Of a DNA stretch of 64,000 nt, positions 9,745-20,985 are shown piece after piece. Position 1 is the stretch's first letter. Every line of letters begins with the position of its first letter. Origin of the DNA: Viola odorata (taxonomy: Eukaryota > Streptophyta > Magnoliopsida > Malpighiales > Violaceae); assembly GCA_963691705.1 (NCBI GenBank), contig OY829545.1:56708192-56772191 (forward strand), given 5' to 3'. The notes under the pieces are model-generated. The model was not told the origin of the DNA, searched no databases, and worked only from the letters and a program-made list of their open reading frames with translations. The translations under genes were made by a program, and so were the position numbers.

Positions 9745-11428
9745 TGATAACGCGCTTGTCGAGGGCACGATCAAACTGCCCATGCAACAAAATAGATTGA
9801 AGACAGTGGCAAGAGGATCGATCCACAGAGATTGGTGAAGACTTACACTAGACAAGGCCAGATTATAAAATAAAACAATAAAAGAAACAAAACAGAATTC
9901 AAGGTCTTGAATGTATTCGGGGGACAAAGACACAAAAAGTAACAATCAGGGGGGGTTTTACTTGACCAAACGAGTTGGTCAAGAGAGATTTGGAGCTAAC
10001 AAGTTTATCTAAGAAAGAAGGGTTCGGGGTCCCGAATGTCACGTTCGGGGTCCCGAATGGTAAAAAAGAACCAAGCAGTAAATCAGGTCAAGAACGATAA
10101 AACAGAAGGTAATAACCACAAATAATCAGATGAAGAAGGATTCTTAGCAAAGGCATTCTTGGGTTGCATTCGGGACCAGATCGTCATCAGCTCAAGGGTA
10201 TTCTATTCAAGACGTCATAGAAATGACATGGTGACCAGATTCCTCGGATATCCCCTACTTTTCTCTTAAGAGAAACTACCCCCCGTTTCCACATATGAGG
10301 TAGTCTTGACAGTTTGCCATCCCTCCAGGCACGAATGCGGGAGGGCCATACTCAAACTGCCCATGAAGCTAAGAAAAGACAGATTCGTGACCCAGCTCTA
10401 ATCAACTACCCAACCTATCTATTCAAGACCACTTTGACACAGTCAAGACTAAACAGGTGCCTACTTGCTCATGTAACTTTCCTTCCGTATTCATCACATA
10501 AATGGCAGCATTTACACAAGATAATTCTCAGTTGATCAGGCCTCAAATTAAATCATGCAAAGATGTAATTAAATCGATGAATAGTTGAATATAGCATCAA
10601 GAATATATTAAGCACATTAAGGCCTCGAATCTGCCCCTGCAACCCTTGAATCAGCCTTGCCAAGAACTAGGAATTTAGCTACTCATACTTAAAGATAAAC
10701 AAATAACGATTAAAGAAAGCATAACAAGTAATTAAATAGTGTAAGGGAAGAAAACTTGTTACTAAAATTCCGTTTATAGCTCGGCAGCAATGTTGAAGAA
10801 GCTAACAATGGCTAGAGAGAGAAACTAGAGAGAAGTCTAAGAAAACTAAAACTACATGATCATGGATAATCCAAGATATCCTAAACTACTCTTAGATGCC
10901 CTTTATATAGTAGAACTCTAAGCACAAAATATCTTCAGCCTAAAACTAGGGACAAAATGCATTAATTGAAAGCCTAAGAAAGTGGATCCATGCTCCTTAA
11001 AGCACAAAGCTGAAAAAGCATAAAGCTGTCTGATTTTTCCAGCTTTGGGCAGGTCTGGACTGGGCTTAAGGGCTGACTTGGTCAGAGCAGTAGGTATTTG
11101 GTGGTCAGTGCAGACTGCAGGAACAGTGTCAGAGGAGGCACATGGAAGCTCTGGCGAGATGACACGTGGAAATGTCATTCTTCGTCCTTCGGGGTCCCGA
11201 ATGGTGAATCCGATTCGGGACCTTGAACGCTGGTTCGGACTCGGGACCTCGACTCTGGGTCTTGAAGCTCAAAACTACACAAAATGCCCCAAAAATGCAT
11301 CTTTTCACATAAACTCCCATTTTAGGCCTAAATCTGCAAAAGTAATGAAAACAAGGGTAAATTAGCAGAATCATGCTTTAAATGGGTGAGAAAATGGGGA
11401 GAAAATCGTGCATAAAAACATGCTATCA
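9745..11428 (-). repeat. 5' LTR (element sense) of the LARD-like element
   Basis: This ~1684-bp LTR starts TGATAACGCGCTTGTCGAGG and ends AACATGCTATCA, next to the right copy of the CTCCA duplication. The sequence at about 10899-10920 includes CCTTTATATAG, a possible TATA element on the plus strand; none was clear on the minus strand. Confidence 0.9.
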
Positions 11429-12478
11429 CTCCACAATATCGCTTGCCGCTAGCTAGCTCGTTTATCAAAATATCTTGGTAAGCCAAGAGAATTAGAAATT
11501 TACATTTTTTTTTTAATTTCTGAGTAGATGGATCCAAGTATTTATATAATTTCTTCTACATGGAAAAATAAATAGACCCAATAGTAAAATTATTTTTTGG
11601 AATAGGTGATCCATGAAATACTCTTATAATGCATTAAATGATTTTTTATGTAAACTCACAGGTATAAAGAATTAGTTTGTAAAGTAAACTTAATTATAAA
11701 CTAGGAAATATAAATCCAATAATAAAGCATCATAAAATGCCATATTCGATAAGTATATTGGGAGCGATGCAAGACTTTAAACTATTAATTATATATAATA
11801 TTTGGTATTTCAATTTAGGGCATGATTTTATAGGCTACCACTAATTACACCAAATTAGTAGTATATGCCAATGATGAAGAAATTTGAGAAACAAATTAGA
11901 TATGAAAATGGCAAACATATGGGCGCACATGTATAAGTGTAGTTTTTTTTTTTTGCAATTGAGGGGTGGGGTGTTCAGCCTAAGCTATGGCCCTTTTTCA
12001 TTGGTGGGATTACTAAAAGCTAATTAAGATACTCGGCTAAAAATAATTAATTAAAGATATAGTACTAGTATATTTTTAAAATTATTGAAATAATCAAACT
12101 TTGTACATTAAAATATTAACATAGTAAGCTAATTAAGATACTGAGCAAAAGACATATAATTAAAGATATAGTACTAGTATATTTTTAAAATTATTGAAAT
12201 AATCAAACTTTGTACATTAAAATATTAATATAGTGTATTATTGATTAAATACTTCGACTCAGTTTATTTTTGGCACAACCCACAATTTCAATAACACACT
12301 ATATTAATATTTTAATGTAATTATCACATGCTTCCAAACCTAAATATTTTTAGATATCACATGCTTCCAAACCTAAATAAATCAACCACATGTGTCATGA
12401 ATAGCTAAAAAAAATAGAAGGAATTTAAAAAAATAAAGGGACGAAAAATACCATGTGGAGGGAGTGCAGTGTTAAGTG

Positions 12479-12969
12479 TTAAGTATGGGTCCACACTCGG
12501 CCTATTGCTGGAGCATAAACCCACCGTGCATCATTGTCTCCCCCTAGCACATGAATAAGAAACTCATCGACTTCTTCTCTTTTGCTCTCTTGAATCAAGC
12601 AAAAAGATGTCTGGTCTCCTTGAAATATTTGCTTAATAAAGCGCCTCTTCCTGATGGACAAAAGGCCCCTACAATTCCACAAAAAAACTTGAACCATTGG
12701 ATCACTGCTGAACTCGCTACTACCACATCCTATCGTCGGATATTGTCCAATTCCACTCCAAACCTCTCTCGGTCCAAGATGCAGAGTGCATCTTCGTTTA
12801 CCTGGTCTGTGATTGACAGAATATGCCCAATTTCCCACATATGAGTCTCCACCATAATGGCCACTCTCAGTCTGTTCATGTCTGCGATTTCGTTATGCTC
12901 CGCCTGAAATATTGCCGATTTGGAATGCGCCGAAGTACTAGCTGTTTGCAGACTGCCTGTATTGGCCAT
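12479..12969 (-). pseudogene. LINE ORF2-like fragment in array unit 2
   Basis: Copy of the segment described at 3696-4210, again with FLWNCRGLL and FCLIQESKR in one frame and DRERFGVELDN in another. It differs by scattered substitutions. Confidence 0.45.
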
Positions 12970-14226
12970 TAAAAATATGTTCTTGTTAAACGTTTTTCTA
13001 TATCATCAATTGACTACAACTTTTTATTTACTCTTTCCCTATTAAATTATCGTATCATCCTTGACTACAACCAAACTAGTGACTGTTGACTGGAGTGTGT
13101 TTTCATCTTTTCTGATTTCACTTTTGACCATTGACCCTATCAAAACACCAACCACAGAAAAATAAATCTTGCGTTGCTCCACAATATCGCTTGCCGCTAG
13201 CTAGCTCGTTTATCAAAATATCTTGGTAAGCCAAGAGAATTAGAAATTTACATTTTTTTTTTATTTCTGAGTGGATGGATCCAAGTATTTATATAATTTC
13301 TTCTACATGGAAAAATAAATAGTCCCAATAGTGAAATTAATTTTTGATATGGGTGATCCATGAAATGCTCTTATAATGCATTAAGTGATTTTTTATGTAA
13401 ACTCACACGTATAAAGAATTAGTTTGTAAAGTAAACTTAATTATATACTAGGAAATATAAATCCAATTATAAGGCATCATAAAATACCATATTCGATAAG
13501 TATATTGGGTGCGATGCAAGACTTTAAACTATTAATTATATATAATATTTGGTATTTCAATTTAGGACATGATTTTATAGGTTATCACTAATTAAACCAA
13601 ATTAGTAGTATATGCCATTGACGAAGAAATTTGAGAAACAAATTAGATATGAAAAAAGCAAACGTGTGGGCGCACATGTATAAGTGTAGTTTTTTTTTTT
13701 TTGCAATTGAGGGTTGGGGTGCTCAGACTAAGCTATGGCCCTTTTTCATTGGTGGGATTACTAAAAGCTAATTAAGATACTGAGCTAAAAACATATAATT
13801 AAAGATATAGTACTGGTATATTTTTAAAATTATTGAAATAATCAAACTTTGTACTTTAAAATATTAACATAGTAAGCTAATTAAGATACTGAGCTAAAGA
13901 CATATAATTAAAGATATAATACTAGTATATTTTTAAAATTACTGAAATAATCAAACTTTGTACATTAAAATATTAATATAGTGTATTATTGATTAAATAC
14001 TTCGACTCAGTTTATTTTTGGCACAACCCACAATTTCAATAACACACTATATTAATATTTTAATGTAATTATCACATGATTCCAAACCTAAATATTTGTA
14101 GATATCACATGCTTCCAAACCTAAATAAATCAACCACATGTGTCATAAATAGCTAAAAAAAATAGAAGGAATTTAAAAAAATAAAGGGACGAAAAATACC
14201 ATGTGGAGGAAGTGCAGTGTTAAGTG

Positions 14227-14717
14227 TTAAGTGAGGGTCCGTACTCGGCCTATTGCTGGAGCATAAACCCACCGCGCATCATTGTCTCCCCCTAGCGCAT
14301 GAAGAAGAAACTCATTGACTTCTTCTCTTTTGCTCTTTTGAATCAAGCAAAAAGATGGCTGGTCTCCTTGAAATATTTGCTTAATAAAGCGCCTTTTCCT
14401 GATGGACAAAAGGCCCCTATAATTCAACAAAAAAACCTGAACCATTGGATCACTGCTGAACTCGCTACTACCACATCCTATCGCCGGACATTGTCCAATT
14501 CCACTCCAAACCTCTCTCGGTCGAAGATGCGGAGTGCATCTTCGTTCACCTTGTCTGTGATTGACAGAATACGCCCAATTTCCCAAGTATCAGTCTCCAC
14601 CATACTGGCCTCTCTAAGTCTGTTCATGTCTGCGATTTCGTTATGCTCCCCCCGAAATACTGCCAATTTGGAATGCACCGAAGTGCTAGCTGTTTGCAGA
14701 CTGCCCGTATTGGCCAT
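14227..14717 (-). pseudogene. LINE ORF2-like fragment in array unit 3
   Basis: Copy of the segment described at 3696-4210. Here the motif reads FLLNYRGLL and FCLIQKSKR: both the WNCRG tryptophan/cysteine and the putative catalytic glutamate are changed, so this copy is decaying without constraint. Confidence 0.45.
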
Positions 14718-15964
14718 TAAACATATGTTCTTGTTAAACGTTTTTCTACATCATCAATTGACTACAACTTTTTATTTACTCTTTCCCCATTAAATTTTCA
14801 TATCATCCTTGACTACAACCAAACCAGTGACTGTTGACTGGAGTGTGTTTTCATCTTTTCTGACTTCAGTTTTGACCATTGACCCTATCAAAACACCAAC
14901 CACAGAAAAATAATCTTGCGTTGCTCCACAATATTGCTTGCCGCTAGCTAGCTCGTTTATCAAAATATCTTGGTAAGCCAAGAGAATTAGAAATTTACTT
15001 TTTTTTTAAAATTTCTGAGTGGATGGATCCAAGTATTTATATAATTTCTTCTACATGGAAAAATAAATAGACCCAATAGTAAAATTAATTTTTGGAATGG
15101 ATGCTCTTATAATGCATTAAATGATTTTTTATGTAAACTCACACGTATAAAGAATTAGTTTGTAATGTAAACTTAATTATAAACTAGGAAATATAAATCC
15201 AATAATAAAGCATCATAAAATACCATATTCGATAAGTATATTGGGTGTGATGCAAGACTTTAAACTATTAATTATATATAATATTTAGTATTTCAATTTA
15301 GGACATGATTTTATAGGCTACCACTAATTACACCAAATTAGTAGTATATGCTAATGACGAAGAAATTTGAGAAACAAATTAGATATGAAAATGGCAAACA
15401 TATGGGCGCACATGTATAAGTGTAGTTTTTTTTTTTTTTGCAATTGAGGGGTGGGGTGTTCAGCCTAAGCTATGGCCCTTTTTCATTGGTGGGATTACTA
15501 AAAGCTAATTAAGATACTCAGCTAAAAACATTTAATTAAAGATATAGTACTAGTATATGTTTAAAATTATTGAAATAATCAAACTTTGTACATTAAAATA
15601 TTAACATAGTAAGCTAATTAAGATACTGAGCTAAAGACATATAATTAAAGATATAGTACTAGTATATTTTTAAAATTATTGAAATAATCAAACTTTGTAC
15701 ATTAAAATATTAATATAGTGTATTATTGATTAAATACTTCTACTCAGTTTATTTTTGGCACAACCCACAATTTCAATAACACACTATATTAATATTTTAA
15801 TGTAATTATCACATGCTTCCAAACCTAAATATTTTTAGATATCACATGCTTCCAAACCTAAATAAATCAACCACATGTGTCATGAATAGCTAAAAAAAAT
15901 AGAAGGAATTTAAAAAAAATAAAGGGACGAAAAATACCATGTGGAGGGAGTGCAGTGTTAAGTG

Positions 15965-16455
15965 TTAAGTGAGGGTCCACACTTGCCCTATTGTTGGAGC
16001 ATAAACCCACCGCGCATCATTGTCTCCCCCTAGCGCATGAATAAGAAACTCATCGACTTCTTCTCTTTTGCTCTCTTGAATCAAGCAAAAAGATGCCTGG
16101 TCTCCTTGAAATATTTGCTTAATAAAGCACCTTTTCCTGATGGACAAAAGGCCCCTACAATTCAACAAAAAAACTTCTACCATTGGATCACTGCTGAACT
16201 CGCTACTACCACATCTTATCGCCGGACATTGTCCAATTCCACTCCAAACCTCTCTCGGTCAAAGATGCAGAGTGCATCTTCGTTCACCTGGTCTGTGATT
16301 GACAGAATACGGCCAATTTTCCACGTATCAGTCTCCACCATAATGGCCTCTCTCAATCTGTTCATGTCTGTGATTTCGTTATGCTCCGCCCAAAATACTG
16401 CCGATTTGGAATGCATCGAAGTGCTAGCTGTTTGTAGACTGCCCGTATTGGCCAT
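15965..16455 (-). pseudogene. LINE ORF2-like fragment in array unit 4
   Basis: Copy of the segment described at 3696-4210, reading FLLNCRGLL and FCLIQESKR. The other-frame piece is intact from MANTGSL to NVRR. Confidence 0.45.
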
Positions 16456-17598
16456 TAAAAATATGTTCTTGTTAAACGTTTTTCTACATCATCAATTGAT
16501 TACAACTTTTTATTTACTCTTTCCCCATTAAATTATCACATCATCCTTGACTACACCCAAACCAGTGACTGTTGACTAGAGTGTGTTTTCATCTTTTCTG
16601 ATTTCACTTTTGACCATTGACCCTATCAAAACACCAACCACAGAAAAATAATCTTGCGTTGCTCCACAATATCATTTGTCGCTAGCTAGCTCGTTTATCC
16701 AAATATCTTGGTAAGCCAAGAGAATTAGAAATTTACATTTTTTTTTAATTTCTGAGTGGATGGATCCAAGTATTTATATAATTTCTTCTACATGGAAAAA
16801 TAAATAGACCCAATAGTGAAATTAATTTTTGGTATGGGTGATCCATGAAATGCTCTTATAATGCATTAAATGATTTTTTATGTAAACTCACACATATAAA
16901 GAATTAGTTTGTAAAGTAAACTTAATTATATACTAGGAAATATAAATCCAATTATAAAGCATCATAAAATACCATATTCGATAAGTATATTGGGTGCGAT
17001 GCAAGACTTTAAACTATTAATTATATATAATATTTGGTATTTCAATTTAGGGCATGATTTTATAGGCTACCACTAATTAAACCAAATTAGTAGTAGATGC
17101 TAATGACGAAGAAATTTGAGAAACAAATTAGATATGAAAAATGCAAACATATGGACGCACATGTATAAGTTTAGTTTTTTTTTTCAATTGAGGGGTGGGG
17201 TGCTCAGACTAAGCTATGGCCCTTTTTTATTGGTGGGATTACTAAAAGCTAATTAAGATACTGAGCTAAAGACATATAATTAAAGATATAATACTAGTAT
17301 ATTTTTAAAATTATTAAAATAATCAAACTTTGTACATTAAAATATTAATATAGTGTATTATTGATTAAATACTTCGACTCAGTTTATGTTTGGTACAACC
17401 CACAATTTCAATAACACACTATATTAATATTTTAATGTAATTATCACATGCTTCCAAACCTAAATATTTTTAGATATCACATGCTTCCAAACCTAAATAA
17501 ATCAACCACATGTGTCATGAATAGCTAAAAAAAATAGAAGGAATTTTAAAAAATAAAGGGACGAAAAATACCATGTGGAGGGAGTGCAGTGTTAAGTG

Positions 17599-17895
17599 TT
17601 AAGTGAGGGTCCACACTCGGCCTATTGTTGGAGCATAAACCCTCCACGCATCATTGTCTCCCCCTAGCGCATGAATAAGAAACTCATCGACTTCTTCTCT
17701 TTTGCTCTCTTGAATCAAGCAAAAAGATGCCTGGTCTCCTTGAAATATTTGCTTAATAAAGCGCCTCTTCCTGATGGACAAAAGGCCCCCTACAATTCCA
17801 CAAAAAAACTTGAACCATTGGATCACTGCTGAACTCCCTACTACCACATCCTATCGCCGGACATTGTCCAATTCCACTCCAAACCTCTCTCGGTC
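17599..17895 (-). pseudogene. Truncated LINE ORF2-like fragment in array unit 5
   Basis: The last copy keeps GLLSIRKRRFIKQIF and FCLIQESKR but stops where the array ends at 17895, inside the CTCTCTCGGTCAAG segment. Confidence 0.45.
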
Positions 17896-18540
17896 AAGCA
17901 TTTTTGAATTATTTGTTTTTGGTATTTTAAAGGGAAGGGAAACGAGCTGAACAAAAAAATAAAAAAATATTTAAGAGAATTTTATCCGTCACTAAATAAC
18001 AAATATTTAAATAAACTTAACAAAAAGATAAATAAGAATACGATATAAAAAAAAATTAATTATACATTAGAATTCATACAATATACAAATTCTTATAATT
18101 TTAATTTTATTTCATAGTTTTTTCGCATTTTTATCTCTTTTCCCATTCGAACTAATATTTGTTCCAAGTAAAATTCTCGAAACCAATGGTCGAATAATTT
18201 CGCTTACTAGCTACTTATTTTTTATTAATTTTCTATCTCGTTGCGTTTCGTTTAATTTTTTATTTTAGCATTTTTTCTGTTCAAACTTTTGTCACATTGT
18301 AAGTGAATTTTTATCGAGCTATGTAGCGAACGTTTCGTTGGTCACTGTATGCTAATTATTTCAGATTATTTTATTCTATGTTTTAACATTTTAGGTTCGA
18401 ATTTTTGTTCATTTTCAGGCGAAATTGCTCGTACCACAGACTCGAGCTAAAAAAAATATCATGGGGAGAGTCAACTTTGATCTCAACCATTGATCTGGTT
18501 GACCAAAGAAGTCAACCACGATCAAACGGTTGTGATAATT
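17896..18540 (-). repeat. Probable relic of an Ogre-like LTR end
   Basis: This AT-rich stretch starts where the tandem array breaks off. Read on the minus strand it resembles the last part of the solo LTR at 61640-62100: a hairpin, then CTCGAGTC, then scattered GTTCGAA and CGAAACG motifs in an A-rich background. No clean ends or target duplication are visible, so this is a decayed fragment if real. Confidence 0.35.
18484..18532. repeat. Imperfect hairpin related to the solo-LTR hairpin
   Basis: CAACCATTGATCTGGTTGAC is followed after seven bases by GTCAACCACGATCAAACGGT, its near reverse complement. The solo LTR has the same stem in better condition at 61645-61686. Confidence 0.7.
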
Positions 18541-18771
18541 AGCACGTTGGCTACGTCTTCTCTTGGACAATACTTTTTTACAATTGTATTTCCAATGTAG
18601 TAAGAAGAGAGGCAGAGGCTAGGGATTTGATTTGGTCGAGGAGAGGAGAGGGCTAATGGGCTTAGTAAAAAAAAATATTGATTGGGTCAGGGTGGGCGGT
18701 AGTCCCCCCTTGTCCTCAAGTGGATCCGTCCTTGCACACTCCAGCCACAGATAAAAATAATTTTAAAGATG

Positions 18772-18823
18772 TTTTTTCGTCCCTTTATTTTTTTTAAATT
18801 CCTTCTATTTTTTTAAATTAGAC
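18772..18823 (-). repeat. Inverted scrap of the tandem-array unit
   Basis: TTTTTCGTCCCTTTATTTTT and the following AAATTCCTTCTATTTTTTT are the reverse complement of the segment AAAAATAGAAGGAATTTAAA...AAAGGGACGAAAAAT present in every array unit (for example 12411-12449). A piece of the unit therefore lies inverted about 0.9 kb beyond the array end. Confidence 0.6.
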
Positions 18824-18889
18824 AAATAAAATTTGGGTATAGGCTGTCAGCTGACAATTTTTATATTTTGATTAATTTATTTCTTGTAT

Positions 18890-19335
18890 TTATTTTAAAA
18901 AATTATTCCTATACAATTAATTTAGTCTACAAATTTATAAGAAAATCTAATTAAATCCTTAAATAATTAATTGATGAATCCTCGTATTTGTAAAAAAAAT
19001 CAATCAAATTTAGCTCCGCGCTTAATTTAGTCCATATTTTTATAAAAGATTTCCAGTAAAACCTGTATATGATTAATTTAGTCTGTGTATTCGTGAAAGA
19101 TTTTCAATTAAACCTCTAAATGATTAATTTAATCCATGTGTTCTTAACATATTTTCAATCAAACCTAGCCTAATTTTATATTTAATTTACTCAGTGTGTT
19201 CGTAAAAAAAAATCAATCAAACTCTTATATGATTAATATGGTCTCCATATTCTTAAAAGATTTCCAATTAAACTACTAAATAATTAATTTAATCTTTATA
19301 TTCGTAGAAGATTGTCAATAAAACTTAACCCTGTA
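18890..19335 (+). repeat. Degenerate ~60-bp tandem repeats
   Basis: A phrase of the type ATTAATTTAGTC...GTATTCGT...AAGATTTTCAATTAAACCT recurs about seven times with heavy drift between 18890 and 19335. The rest of 18540-20160 is AT-rich and shows no gene. Confidence 0.55.
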
Positions 19336-20164
19336 ACATGGGCCCAAATTTCTAGTTTTAATCCACGAGGGACTGATGATGTGTATATTTTAATGTATAA
19401 TTTTTAAAAATATTTTTGAATATAAAAATTAAGAACCATTGCAAAAGAAAATTATGGAGAATGCTTCGAGTTAATAGCTTGTGCGGTCTTATTTTGATGG
19501 AAAAATATAAAACTAATATGACAAATAAATTACTAAATTTTTTTAGTGTTTTAAAAAGAAAATGGCAAATAGAATTCTTTAGACAAAGCTCTTTATGAAA
19601 TTCTAACGTAGTACTTAAGAATTAAAAATTAATTATGTCATAAAATATAATAAGAGCTAGTTGCTTTGTGGTTAATAGCTCATAGGTTACTAAAATTAGG
19701 TAATGTATAGAGTGTATGCAGCTACAGGGTAATAGCTCACCTCACTTCACCTGCCACCATGTGTAATTAATTACTTGGTCAGAGAGGTCATTCATTTCCG
19801 ATCCATTAAAAAAATTTGGGTTAATTTCTTAAATTTTTTAGCAAAAAACTTTAATGGTTTAATTAATCACTTCTTAAATTATTATTTTTTATTAATAACT
19901 CCCATAAATTTATTTACTCTTGTTTAATTACACCTTACAGTTAAAAAAATAGACACGTTTAATAATATATATACCATTGCCTATTAAAAAAAAGTTCAGC
20001 AAAGTTGTCATGTCTTTACTGATGTGGAATTTTTTTTTAACGGAATTATTAACACATCACTTTTTTTAAACGATATGAGGTTTATTTGATCATTATTTAT
20101 AAATTCAGAAAGCTTATTAAATAAATAAATAATTTATAATTGCAATTAAATAAAACATTAATTT

Positions 20165-20985
20165 CAGAGACCTCATTGGCATTCACTAATTGCAAGCAAA
20201 CTGGTACTTTCTAACTTGGCAAGAGAATCTTTGAAACTTTCAATTGTGACACTCTTTGTACCTTGTTTTATTAATTTTTTTATTTCTACGTTTGTTATTA
20301 ACCATTTAGGTCCTGAATGGTCAATTGGTGATGATGCTAAGGCTGATCTTACTGCCGGGCTTCTAACCATAAAAACTCTCTCTCATTGAATCCTTTCTCG
20401 AAAATAGGTCAGTGCATTTATATTTATATTGAAAAATCTTGCATACTGAGGTGATATTACCTGGAGCAAAGACATTTTCTACCTTTCTGTAGCTAGTGAG
20501 AAACTCAGCTTACTCACCAGCTTAGGGTTGAAAGCTTATAGACTGAATTCTTTGTCATATTTGATTTATTCACACTTTCTTTCATGGGGTAAATTGGATC
20601 TGTTTGCAGACAAAATAGTCAAGAATTTCAGTTTGGAGGCCTCATTGGCATTCACTAATTGCAAGCAAACTGGTACTTTCTAACTTGGCAAGAGAACCTT
20701 TGAAACTTTCAATTGTGACACTCTTTGTAACTTGTTTTATTAATTTTTTTTTCTTTCTACGTTTGTTATTAAACACTTAGGTCCTGAATGGTCAATTGGT
20801 GATGATGCTAAGGCTGATCTTGCTGCCGGGCTTCTAACCACAAAAACTCTCTCTCTCATTGAATCCCTTCTCGAAAATAGGTCAGTGCATTTATATTTAT
20901 ATTGAAAAATCTTGCACACTAAGGTGATATTACCTGGAGCAAAAACATTTTCTACCTTTCTGTAGCTAGTGAGGAACTCAGCGTA
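20165..20985 (+). repeat. Direct duplication (~352 bp, period 469) covering a DCL2-like exon
   Basis: The segments 20165-20518 and 20634-20985 are near-identical, from CCTCATTGGCATTCACTAAT to CAGTAGCTAG-type sequence before CTCACCAG. Both contain the exon encoding GPEWSIGDDAKADL. The left copy has lost two bases in the CT repeat after AAAA and runs into a stop; the right copy keeps the frame TKTLSLIESLLENR. Confidence 0.85.

Larger units (their letters stand above)
4398..11428 (-). mobile_element. Non-autonomous LTR retrotransposon (LARD-like), 7.0 kb
   Basis: Two LTRs (4398-6147 and 9745-11428) with TGATAACGCG...GCTATCA ends enclose 3.6 kb. The flanks carry the 5-bp duplication CTCCA (4393-4397 and 11429-11433); in intact array units the target reads TTGCTCCACAATAT, which confirms both ends. 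Orientation is minus: a primer-binding site complementary to the 3' end of plant tRNA-Asp lies next to the right-hand LTR (9724-9741), and a purine-rich GTGTGGGGATTATT (minus strand) abuts the left LTR. The interior has one 398-residue ORF and no protease, reverse transcriptase or integrase, so the element would depend on a helper, probably of an Athila-like group judging by the tRNA-Asp primer (inference). Confidence 0.9.
4398..11428. repeat. Dispersed near-palindromic motif TTCGGGGTCCCGAAT and variants
   Basis: At least fifteen copies of TTCGGG(G/A)(T/C)C(C/T)(C/T)GAA(T) or its reverse complement lie in the LTRs, the interior and the 398-aa ORF. Examples: 4710, 4732, 5908, 5934, 6264, 6762, 7068, 7502, 7624, 7819, 7866, 7896, 7919, 8868, 9174 and 9218. 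The motif occurs in both orientations and at irregular spacing, so it is not a simple tandem repeat. Confidence 0.75.
2934..17895 (+). repeat. Tandem array of ~1.74-kb units (about 4.5 copies)
   Basis: The phrase AAGCATCATAAAAT (or AAGG variant) marks unit starts at 2943, 11725, 13471, 15208 and 16957. After removing the 7.0-kb insertion in unit 1, the periods are about 1746, 1746, 1737 and 1749 bases. Each unit has, in order: an AT-rich part with a T-tract and CAATTGAGGG; two direct copies of a ~117-bp subrepeat beginning AGCTAATTAAGATACT; a hairpin; a ~500-bp coding-like segment on the minus strand; and an AT-rich end with CTAGCTAGCTCG. Unit 5 has one subrepeat and is cut at 17895. Copies differ by scattered substitutions and small indels, so the array is moderately old or exchanges sequence. 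Such arrays usually arise by unequal exchange (inference). Confidence 0.9.
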
